22,363 bases of DNA from CAYLPU01 sp964385635 (lineage in GTDB: Bacteria > Chloroflexota > Anaerolineae > B4-G1): contig CAYLPU010000084.1 in NCBI GenBank assembly GCA_964385635.1, forward strand, positions 1 through 22,363, read 5' to 3'. Of this stretch, positions 16,035 to 22,363 are shown one piece after another. Below the pieces are notes generated by a model. It had not been told where the DNA came from. It did no database searches and saw nothing but the letters and a program-made list of their open reading frames with translations. The number at the start of each line of letters is the position of its first letter. Position 1 is the first letter of the stretch. A program made the position numbers and the translations under genes.

Positions 16035-16056
16035 GTCCTTCGGCTCTGCTCAGGAC
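16035..16056. repeat. Short in-frame palindrome in imuB
   Basis: GTCCT (16035-16039) and AGGAC (16052-16056) flank TTCGGCTCTGCTC. The translated insert reads FGSAQDRR, set in a loop of the palm region without breaking the frame. Confidence 0.6.
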
Positions 16057-16110
16057 AGGCGATTCGGCACCGATGCCCACCTGGCTCGCCAACTGGTGAT
16101 GGAGGCGTGT

Positions 16111-16199
16111 CAGGCCCTTCGGCCAGGCTCACCGCCACGCCTGCCACGAGAGCCCCGCCACGAGTACTCGCGGTGGTACTCGCGGTGGCAGGGCAGGCC
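16111..16199. repeat. 83-bp palindromic repeat insertion in imuB, flanked by CAGGCC
   Basis: CAGGCC occurs at 16111-16116 and again at 16194-16199. Deleting one copy plus the intervening sequence (83 bp) joins the codons for EACQA to SGLDV without a frameshift. The insert contains CCGCCACGAGTACTCGCGG-type palindromes. An 88-bp near-identical copy lies at 17015-17102. Confidence 0.9.
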
Positions 16200-16875
16200 T
16201 CCGGGCTGGACGTGCGGGTGGGGTTAGGCAGCGGCAAGTTCGTAGCCGAGCAAGCCGCCCGCGCCGCCCAACCCGGCAGCGGATGTCTCGTGCCGCCCGG
16301 TGAGGAACGGGCCTTCGTCTCCTCGCTGCCTCTCTCTGCCCTCCCCGCCGACCTGGAGATGCGGCGCCGGTTGCACCTGTTGGGGGTGCGTACGCTGGGC
16401 GCGTTGGCGGCGCTGCCCCGCCTGGCCGTCGTGCGCCAGTTCGGCTCCCACGCCGGCCCGCTCCACGACCTGGCCCGTGGGATAGACCCCCGCCCTGTGC
16501 ACGAGGAGGCCCCGCCGCTGGCGTTGGCGCGCATGCGTACCTTCAACGATTCACTGAGCGACCGCGCGCCATTGCTGGCCCACGCCGACCAGATGGCGGC
16601 CGAACTGGCCGAGACACTCTCCCGCCGGGGCTATCAGGCCGAGGGGCTCCGGCTGAGGCTTGAGGAGGAAAGCGGAGAGGAGCACGCTGCAGGTATGCCG
16701 GTCAAGCCCCCCTCGGCTGACGCAGGGAAACTCTCCCGCCTGGCAGGCCGCCTGCTGGGAGGACTGACGGTCGCCGGTCCGGTGACCGCCTTCTCTCTCA
16801 CCGTCTACCCCCTGCGTTCCTTCCACCTGGGCGCGACCCAGTTGGCCCTCTTCGCTGGAGCCCCCGATGGTCCTC

Positions 16876-17102
16876 TCGGTTTCCCTTCGGCTTTGCTCAC
16901 CGCCACGCCTGCCACGAGAGTACTCTCGCAGTGGAGTACTCGCGGTGGCAGGGCAGGCCCTTCGGCTTTGCTCACCGCCACGAGTACTCGCGGTGGCAGG
17001 GCAGGCGCTCAGGGCAGGCCCTTCGGCCTGGCTCACCGCCACGCCTGCCACGAGAGCCCCGCCACGAGTACTCGCGGTGGTACTCGCGGTGGCAGGGCAG
17101 GC
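16876..17102. repeat. Composite repeat insertion in imuB (three units)
   Basis: Three units each open with CCCTTCGG, at 16883, 16958 and 17019, and end in GGTGGCAGGGCAGG. The third (17015-17102) matches the 16111-16198 copy at 87 of 88 positions. The second is internally shortened. The outer boundaries are estimated from where the ImuB frame is lost and regained; total length about 227 bp, not a multiple of 3. Confidence 0.85.
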
Positions 17103-17400
17103 GTCGGGAGCGGCTGCGCGAGGCGCTGCGGAGACTGCGGGAGCGTTTCGGAGAGATGATCATCGTCGTCGCATCGCTGATCGGCCCGCCGCTGCCCCTC
17201 CCGGTGCAGGTCACCACCGACCCGCAGGGGATGCCCCGCGCGCTCGTCTGGCGCGACCGCATCCGGGAGGTCGTGGCCGTCTACGAGGTCTGGCGGGAGC
17301 GCAGACAGTGGTGGAGCCGGCCGGTCGAGCGGGACTACTTCCGCCTGGAGACCGGTGACGGGCAGGTGCGGGTCGTCTTCTGCGACGTGAGGGCCGGCCG

Positions 17401-20400
17401 ATGGCTGCTGGAACGGCGGCACATCTAGGCCCCCGGCCTCCCACTCCCGGCTACGTCGAACTCCACGCCCATTCCGATCACTCCCTCCTCGATGGTGTTC
17501 CCTCTCCCGAGGCGCTCGTGGCTCGGGCGGCGGACCTGGGAATGGACGCGCTGGCGCTCACGGACCACGATGCGCTCTACGGGGCGGTGCGCTTCGTGCT
17601 GGCGGCGCGGGAGGCGGGAATCAAGCCCATCCTGGGGGCGGAGATGACGCTCGAAGATGGCTCTCATTTGACGCTGCTGGTCGAGACGGCGGAGGGGTAC
17701 AGTAACCTGTGTCGCCTGATCACGCTGGCACGGCGCGGGCAGGAGAAGGGCGTTGCCCGACTGTCCCGGCGCGACCTGGCCGCTCACGCCGGCGGGCTGA
17801 TCGCGCTCTCCGGCTGTCGCCAGGGGGAGATCCCTCGGCTGCTGACCGCGGGCAGGTTCGAGCGAGCGATGGAGGTCGCCCGGGGCTACGCCCGGGTCTT
17901 TGGCCCTGACCGCTTCTTTATCGAGGTACAGCGCCACTACCGGCGGGGCGACAATCGTCTGCTGAGCCGCCTGGTGACGCTCGCCACCCGCGCCGGGCTG
18001 GACGTGGTCGCCACCGGAAACGTCCACTACCTCCACCCTCAGCAGCGGGAGGTCCACGACATCCTGACCTGCATCCGGCACCGCACGGCGCTGGAGGACG
18101 CCAGGGACTCGCTGCGGCCCAACGCCGAGTACACACTGCGCTCGCCGCAGGAGATGGCGGCCCTCTTCGCCGACCTTCCCATCGCGCTGGAGAACAGTTT
18201 CCGCATCGCCGAGCGTTGTGCCCCGGCCACCGACTATCTCCCCTCTGGGTCTCAGACGCTGCCCTGCTTCCCGGTCCCAGGTGGTCGGTCCGCGGATTTC
18301 TACCTGCGCGAGTTGTGCCTGCAGGCAACGCGGCACCGATATCCCAATGCACCTCCCCCTTCCTCCCACCCCATTGGGGGCTCCCCCCCTTCCTCCCCCC
18401 CACTGGGGGGGAAAGAGGGGGGGCTGGCGCGGGAACTGGCGGTCATCGAGCAGGCCGGGCTGGCCGACTACTTCCTCATCGTCTGGGACATCGTCCGCTT
18501 CGCCCGTCATGCCGGTATCCGCTGCCAGGGGCGGGGCAGCGCTGCCAACTCGCTGGTCGCCTACCTCCTGGGCATCAGCCCCATTGACCCCGTCGCCTGC
18601 GATCTGGTCTTCGAGCGATTCCTCTCACCAGAACGGCGCGGCCCGCCCGATATTGACGTGGACTTCGCCGCCGACCGGCGGGAGGAGGTGATCCAGTACG
18701 TCTACCAACGCTACGGAGAGGCGCACGCGGCGATGGCCTGCACGCTGGTCACCTTTTGCGCCCGCTCCGCCGTGCGCGACGTGGCCCGCGTGTTGGGCTT
18801 CACCCCTGCGCTGGTCGAGCGGCTGGCGGGCGCGTTGGACGTGGGGGAGGCCGACAGCGTCGAGGAGTCGCGGGGGCTGGTCGAGGCCTTTGGTGCGGAT
18901 TTAGCGGGAAAGCCATTCCAGCACCTGCTGCGCATCGTGCCGCAACTGGACTCCATCCCACGCCACCTGGGCATCCACAACGGGGGGATGGTGCTCTCCG
19001 GCCCGTCCTTGTATGACCTGGTTCCGGTAGAGCCAGCGGCAATGGAGGGCCGGGTCGTCACCCAATGGGACAAGGACGCGCTGGAGGGAACCGGGATGAT
19101 CAAGATTGACCTCCTGGGGCTGCGGATGCTGTCCGCCATCGAGGACGCGGTGACCATCGTCGAGGCCCAGACCGGGGAACGGCCCAATCCTTCGGCAGGT
19201 GGCTCGACAGGCTCACCACACCGCTCAGGACAAAGCCTGGAGGCGCTGCCTCTTGGAGATGAAGATGGCGATCCAGAGGTATACGACATGCTCTGCCGGG
19301 GGGAGACGGTGGGCGTCTTCCAGGTGGAATCCAGAGCCCAGGCCAGCCTGATCCCCCGCTTCCAGCCCCGCATATTCGCCGACCTGGTGATCCAGATCTC
19401 GCTCATCCGCCCTGGCCCGATCCAGGCGCAGATGGTGCATCCCTACCTGCGCCGCCGCCAGGGGCTGGAGCCGGTGACGTACCTCCACCCGCTGTTGGAG
19501 TCAGCGCTTGCGGAGACGCTGGGGGTGATCGTGTTCCAGGAGCAGGTGCTGAAGGTGGCGCGGGACCTGGCGGGCTTCACCCCGGGGCGGGCGGAACTGC
19601 TGCGGAGGGCGCTGTCGCACAAGCGGGCCGACGAGCAGGTCGTGCGCTTCCGCGAGGAGTTCATCGCCGGGGCCGCCGCCCGGAGCGTGGCGCGCCCGGT
19701 GGCCGAGCGGGTGTTCAGGCAGTTGCGGGCCTTCGGCGGCTACGCCTTCCCCAAGAGCCACGCGGCGGCCTTCGCCGTGCTGACTTACCAGTCCGCCTGG
19801 CTGCGGTGCTACCACCCGGCCGCTTTCTTCGCCGCACTCCTGCGCCACCAGCCGATGGGCTTCTACCCGCCCCACGTGATCGTCTCTGAGGCCCGCCGGT
19901 GCGGGGTCGAGATCCGCCCGGTGGACGTGGAGGGTTCCGATCTGCGGGCAACCGTCGAGGGGCAGGCGCTGCGGCTGGGTCTGGCAGTCGTGACCGGGCT
20001 GGGAGAGGCGGGCGGGCGGAGTCTCGTCGAGGCGCGGCGCTTCGGCCCCTTCCGCTCGCTGGCCGATTTCTGCCGCCGCACGAGGTTGGGCCGGCGGGCG
20101 GTGGAAGCGCTCATCTGGGCCGGGGCCTTCGACGGCTGGGGGGCGCCGCGACGGCAGTTGTTGTGGGACCTGAAAGCAGCGCTGGAGGCGGCAGAAGGGC
20201 CGCCCCCGCTTCCGCTACCGTCTCCCGATGAGCGCCCGCGCTTTGGTTTCCTTTCGGCGAAAGGGCGGCTTTGGACCGAGGTGGCCCACACCGGCGTGAG
20301 TGCCCACGAGCACCTCACCGCGCTGGTGGGCGACAAACTGCGGGCGATGGGGATCACGCCCAGCGGGGCGCTGCCAGACCTGCGAGACGGGTGCAAGGTG

Positions 20401-20634
20401 TGGGTGGGCGGGGTGGTCGTCTCGGCCCAGCAGCCGCCGACGGCCAGGGGCACGGCCTTCCTGGCGCTGGAGGACGAAGGAGGGCTGATCAACGTGGTGT
20501 TGAGGCCGAAGGTGTACGAGGCCAGCCGCAAGGCGCTGAAGTCGCCGTTCGTGGTCGTCGAGGGGCGGTTGCAGAAGCGCGGTCAGGCGATCAGTGTCCT
20601 GGCCCACCGGGTGATCCCGCTGGAGGTGGAATAA
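17401..20634 (+). CDS. dnaE2: Error-prone DNA polymerase III alpha subunit DnaE2 (ImuC)
   Basis: 1077-residue C-family polymerase that performs translesion synthesis with ImuB after DNA damage. The N-terminal PHP domain shows HAHSDHSLLDG (22-32) and LTDHDALYG (53-61). The palm has GRGSAANSLVAYLLGI and the catalytic PDIDVDF (416-422), and a third acidic site in MIKIDLLGLRML. The fingers show FQVESRAQ and AFPKSHAAAFA. A C-terminal OB-fold (about 990-1070) is present, while the tau-binding tail of replicative DnaE is lacking. Length is typical. The ATG lies 28 bp before the imuB stop, indicating translational coupling. Two repeats are inserted in frame, near residues 316-341 and 597-613. No terminator is evident after the stop. 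It shares the SOS promoter of imuB, so polar effects of the imuB lesions would matter. Confidence 0.96.
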   Translation: MAAGTAAHLGPRPPTPGYVELHAHSDHSLLDGVPSPEALVARAADLGMDALALTDHDALYGAVRFVLAAREAGIKPILGAEMTLEDGSHLTLLVETAEGYSNLCRLITLARRGQEKGVARLSRRDLAAHAGGLIALSGCRQGEIPRLLTAGRFERAMEVARGYARVFGPDRFFIEVQRHYRRGDNRLLSRLVTLATRAGLDVVATGNVHYLHPQQREVHDILTCIRHRTALEDARDSLRPNAEYTLRSPQEMAALFADLPIALENSFRIAERCAPATDYLPSGSQTLPCFPVPGGRSADFYLRELCLQATRHRYPNAPPPSSHPIGGSPPSSPPLGGKEGGLARELAVIEQAGLADYFLIVWDIVRFARHAGIRCQGRGSAANSLVAYLLGISPIDPVACDLVFERFLSPERRGPPDIDVDFAADRREEVIQYVYQRYGEAHAAMACTLVTFCARSAVRDVARVLGFTPALVERLAGALDVGEADSVEESRGLVEAFGADLAGKPFQHLLRIVPQLDSIPRHLGIHNGGMVLSGPSLYDLVPVEPAAMEGRVVTQWDKDALEGTGMIKIDLLGLRMLSAIEDAVTIVEAQTGERPNPSAGGSTGSPHRSGQSLEALPLGDEDGDPEVYDMLCRGETVGVFQVESRAQASLIPRFQPRIFADLVIQISLIRPGPIQAQMVHPYLRRRQGLEPVTYLHPLLESALAETLGVIVFQEQVLKVARDLAGFTPGRAELLRRALSHKRADEQVVRFREEFIAGAAARSVARPVAERVFRQLRAFGGYAFPKSHAAAFAVLTYQSAWLRCYHPAAFFAALLRHQPMGFYPPHVIVSEARRCGVEIRPVDVEGSDLRATVEGQALRLGLAVVTGLGEAGGRSLVEARRFGPFRSLADFCRRTRLGRRAVEALIWAGAFDGWGAPRRQLLWDLKAALEAAEGPPPLPLPSPDERPRFGFLSAKGRLWTEVAHTGVSAHEHLTALVGDKLRAMGITPSGALPDLRDGCKVWVGGVVVSAQQPPTARGTAFLALEDEGGLINVVLRPKVYEASRKALKSPFVVVEGRLQKRGQAISVLAHRVIPLEVE
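18352..18423. repeat. In-frame C/G-run palindromes in dnaE2
   Basis: Two palindromes stand side by side: CCCCA-T-TGGGG (18369-18379) and CCCCCCCA-C-TGGGGGGG (18395-18411), embedded in CCTTCCTCC and AAAGAGGGG flanks. They encode the Pro/Ser/Gly stretch between RHRYPNA and LARELAVIEQ, where other DnaE2 proteins have a short link. Confidence 0.85.
19189..19238. repeat. In-frame repeat insertion in dnaE2 (CCTTCGGCAGG type)
   Basis: It runs from CCTTCGGCAGG through GACAGGCTCA and GCTCAGGACA to AAGCCT and encodes the low-complexity segment NPSAGGSTGSPHRSGQSL, just before the DPEVYDMLCRGETVGVFQ block. It resembles the short repeat in imuB (TTCGG...CTCAGGACA). Confidence 0.65.
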
Positions 20635-20645
20635 TGATGGTTTGT

Positions 20646-20674
20646 TTGTCCATTAGAAGACTCTGTACTATAAT
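20646..20674 (+). promoter_or_regulatory. Promoter of the antitoxin-like gene
   Basis: -35 TTGTCC (20646-20651), a 17-bp spacer, and -10 TATAAT (20669-20674) in the gap after dnaE2. Confidence 0.6.
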
Positions 20675-20690
20675 CTGAACGAAGTGTAAG

Positions 20691-20731
20691 ACTTTTCGTC
20701 CTGTCCTCCCTGAACGGGAAGAACGAAAAGT
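20691..20731 (+). promoter_or_regulatory. Leader hairpin next to the Shine-Dalgarno site
   Basis: ACTTTTCGT (20691-20699) and ACGAAAAGT (20723-20731) are perfect 9-bp inverted repeats, with TCCTCCC and GGGAAGA inside adding further pairs. AAGGAG (20732-20737) follows directly, 7 nt before the ATG. The stem could control translation or serve as an operator. Confidence 0.55.
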
Positions 20732-20744
20732 AAGGAGTAGCCAG

Positions 20745-21119
20745 ATGCCCGTGTTGGAAAGAGTCCGGTCCGATTTGCTGCCTCCTCAGATCAAGAAGCG
20801 CTGGAACCTTGAAGAGGGAGAGGAAATCTACCTCAAGGTCATCCGCGCTGGCGATGTTGCCCAGGTCAAGCGGAAGATGCGCGAGCACGTGGGGCTGAGC
20901 CACACCGAGATGGAGATCGCCGCCGATCTGGGCCTGATTGTCCGCGATCAGTTCTGGTATTGGACACCGGAAAGCCAAGCCAAGGTGCGCCGGGCTGAGG
21001 CGGACTTGCAGGCGGGCCGCTACGAGACCTTTGAGTCGGTAGACGATCTCCTCGCAGATCTGGACATAGAGAGCAGATCCTGGGCTACCCCAGGTGTATG
21101 TAGAACTCCTTGGGACTGA
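20745..21119 (+). CDS. Small antitoxin-like or DNA-binding protein of unknown function
   Basis: 124 residues. I do not recognise the family with certainty. The first 40 residues (LLPPQIKKRWNLEEGEEIYLKVIRAGDVAQV) recall short AbrB-like or antitoxin N-termini. Residues 80-110 end in RRAEADLQAGRYETFESVDDLLADLD, which matches the acidic toxin-binding tail seen in many type II antitoxins. The last 14 or so residues (RSWATPGVCRTPWD) look foreign and overlap the convergent radical SAM gene by 35 bp, so the original stop may have been lost. No toxin partner follows on the same strand. AAGGAG 7 nt before the ATG and its own promoter support expression. Confidence 0.7.
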   Translation: MPVLERVRSDLLPPQIKKRWNLEEGEEIYLKVIRAGDVAQVKRKMREHVGLSHTEMEIAADLGLIVRDQFWYWTPESQAKVRRAEADLQAGRYETFESVDDLLADLDIESRSWATPGVCRTPWD

Positions 21120-22107
21120 GCTCCTCGAAGTCTTCCTTGGAAACCAGGTGACTTCTCAGATCAAGGCAAAGGTCGCATCTCGAAACGTAACCCGTCGGAG
21201 ACTCCTGGTAACCGAAATCCTCTGCGAAATGCAAGAGCCCCCGCATATCTCCGGCAATCAAGAACCTCAGAACCGGGTGTTCGTCCAAATCTATCCCTTC
21301 TTCCACGAGCGCGTCCAGCTCCTTCCAATGGCCCAGGGAGATCCCACCGCAGTAGCCCGGCATGAAGTTCCCGTAGTTGTCGAAATGGTTGTGCCAGTCT
21401 CTCAGGAACGGTGGCCGGCAAGGCTCGTCAAAGAAAGCATGTGCAGGGTACGCGGGGTAGAACTCCCTTAATCGTCGAGCAGCCCTTCCCATCAAGAACA
21501 GCTCCACCTGCTCTGTCAGATGCTCACCCCTTGTCAGCTCCAGGTAATCTTCGAGAGGTATCCTTTCTTTGATGCCCAACTCCCTAAACCGATGATAGTA
21601 CGCCAACTGATAGACCACGACGTTTCTGCCGAACACTTGCTGGCTGATCCTGATACATCGCTCTGTTCTCTCAAAGGGGACGTATTCGGCATAGAAAGGG
21701 TTCACCGAGATCAGGATGCCTTTGAGACCTGCCGTCTTGAGGAGTTCTAGCCTTTCTCTGGTCGTCTCATTACTGCTACACCAAAAGCAGTTTGTCTCGA
21801 CGAAGGTCGAGGGGATCTTCAGTGCCTCGGCCATCTCCACTGCTTCGGCCAGGAGCCCGAAGTTCAAGAAAGGCTCTCCCCCGGTGAAGTGAAGCCCGTA
21901 GTTCAGGCTTATGGCCTGATCTCCCCAGGGGCCTGGTCTTATTTTCCCGGCAAGCCGAGACAGGACCGCTTCCAGGTCTTCTCTTGGAATCCAATCTCCC
22001 TTCCATTTTGGTGAGCAGGCGTACATGCAATGCCGGCACTCGGCGGAGCATTTGTAGGATAGGAGTAGTCCTCCGGAAATCGGCTGCGGCACCTTTGCAG
22101 TTGTCAT
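21085..22107 (-). CDS. Radical SAM protein with C-terminal extra cysteines
   Basis: 340 residues. CSAECRHC (residues 20-27) is the CX3CX2C motif for the SAM-binding [4Fe-4S] cluster, with GGEPFLNF as the following SAM-contact motif and VETNCFW after it. The C-terminal half has further cysteines (DEPCRPPF, NFMPGYCGGISLG, SRCDLCLDLR), which suggests an auxiliary cluster as in SPASM-like or twitch-type enzymes. The GNFMPGYCGG stretch resembles the SPASM pattern. The substrate cannot be told: no precursor peptide or partner enzyme is adjacent. The start is MTTAKVPQPISGGLLLSYKC with only a weak AGGG upstream. The 3' end overlaps the antitoxin-like gene by 35 bp in convergent arrangement. Confidence 0.9.
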   Translation of the reverse strand: MTTAKVPQPISGGLLLSYKCSAECRHCMYACSPKWKGDWIPREDLEAVLSRLAGKIRPGPWGDQAISLNYGLHFTGGEPFLNFGLLAEAVEMAEALKIPSTFVETNCFWCSSNETTRERLELLKTAGLKGILISVNPFYAEYVPFERTERCIRISQQVFGRNVVVYQLAYYHRFRELGIKERIPLEDYLELTRGEHLTEQVELFLMGRAARRLREFYPAYPAHAFFDEPCRPPFLRDWHNHFDNYGNFMPGYCGGISLGHWKELDALVEEGIDLDEHPVLRFLIAGDMRGLLHFAEDFGYQESPTGYVSRCDLCLDLRSHLVSKEDFEELSPKEFYIHLG

Positions 22108-22244
22108 CTTAGGCCCTGCCTGTCAAGGGTCCTCAGAACTTGCCGGTAGCGCTCTGTCGTTCACATCTGGCTGTTTTCGACGATCAGATCAAAGCAAGAG
22201 GCCCAGCCTCCCACGCCGAGCCCCTTCTGCACACATCGCTCCTG

Positions 22245-22363
22245 CTACGGACGATATCGTCGTGGGCACTTCTTCCCTATCCCTGCCTTGTGCCGGTAGA
22301 AGTAAGTCACCTGCCCATCCATCCTCCGCCGCTTGCGCTTCTTGACCGCTCCACCGCAGGATG
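22245..22363 (-). CDS. Partial ORF at the right edge, Cys/Lys/Arg-rich C-terminal end
   Basis: 38 residues to a TAG stop, open to the window edge. The tail includes CGGAVKKRKRRRM and YFYRHKAGIGKKCPRR, a basic segment with spaced cysteines like a small zinc-ribbon or a transposase-type end. Nothing more can be said from this fragment. The 137 bp between it and the radical SAM start show no feature. Confidence 0.35.
   Translation of the reverse strand, partial: SCGGAVKKRKRRRMDGQVTYFYRHKAGIGKKCPRRYRP

Larger units (their letters stand above)
15697..17428 (+). pseudogene. imuB: imuB (catalytically inactive Y-family polymerase, mutasome adaptor), interrupted by two repeat insertions
   Basis: ImuB links the translesion polymerase DnaE2 to the replication clamp during SOS mutagenesis. 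The parts lie in three frames: frame 1 at 15697-16110 (from MKIACLMAPHLPVQMER to LARQLVMEACQA), frame 3 at about 16200-16875 (from GLDVRVGLGSGKFVAEQAAR to TQLALFAGAPDGP), and frame 2 from 17103 to the TAG at 17426 (RRERLREALRRLRERFGE and a DUF6504-like end, RDYFRLETGDGQVRVVF). The catalytic Asp of Y polymerases is missing (ACLMAP), as usual in ImuB. Removing 83 bp (16111-16193) and about 227 bp (about 16876-17102) gives one ORF of 473 residues, a normal ImuB length. No other lesion is seen, so the breaks are recent, or tolerated, or an assembly problem. The 3' end overlaps dnaE2 by 28 bp. Driven by an SOS promoter. Confidence 0.88.

Noticed and set aside
16876..17102. Repeat array that could suggest a CRISPR
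   Set aside because: The units vary in length, have no regular spacers, are adjacent to each other and interrupt an ORF. No cas gene is present.
17425..18510. Minus-strand open frame of 361 codons opposite dnaE2
   Set aside because: Shadow of the PHP domain coding region; the dnaE2 motifs on the plus strand are unambiguous.
20675..20690. Possible second SOS box, GAACGAAGTGTA, after the -10 of the antitoxin-like gene
   Set aside because: Only the left half GAAC fits; the right half is GTGT-like rather than GTTC, so it is not a palindrome.

Overview
The window looks like a chromosomal accessory region of a GC-rich bacterium. I lean towards Chloroflexota. The reasons are an imuB-dnaE2 mutagenesis pair under a GAAC-N4-GTTC SOS box, a BREX-type defence operon, and an unusual density of short palindromic repeats, several of them inside genes. 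The phylum is an inference; there is no rRNA or other marker gene here.

Left part (1-15250, minus strand): one long defence operon, read from right to left. Its order is a small HTH regulator, brxA, brxB, brxC, a tandem GxxExxY nuclease-like gene, pglX, a NERD-domain pseudokinase, a Ser/Thr kinase fused to an FGE-sulfatase domain, and an OLD-like ATPase whose TOPRIM domain is cut short at the left edge. Promoter-like boxes (TTGCCA-17-TATAAT) lie before the regulator, with a dyad symmetric around the -10. BrxA, BrxB, BrxC and PglX are the BREX core. The pglZ and brxL genes expected next are not in the window. In their place comes a nuclease/kinase/ATPase module that recalls the NERD-kinase PglW of Pgl (type 2 BREX) systems. 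The wide gaps of the operon (3165-3367, 8613-8872, 9671-9778) are filled by six copies of one roughly 65-100 bp hairpin repeat, and two genes take their stop codon from it.

Middle (15250-15696): a divergent intergenic region without a credible gene. It holds several hairpins, a terminator-like structure, and a strong plus-strand promoter with a LexA-type palindrome just after the -10.

Right part (15697-20634, plus strand): imuB and dnaE2 (imuC), overlapping by 28 bp. As written, imuB is broken into three frames by two repeat insertions. Removing 83 bp between CAGGCC duplicates and about 227 bp at a second site restores one 473-residue ORF. dnaE2 carries two other repeat insertions but stays in frame.

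Far right (20635-22363): a small antitoxin-like gene with its own promoter and a leader hairpin, a convergent radical SAM gene that overlaps its 3' end, and the tail of an unidentified Cys/Lys/Arg-rich ORF at the edge.
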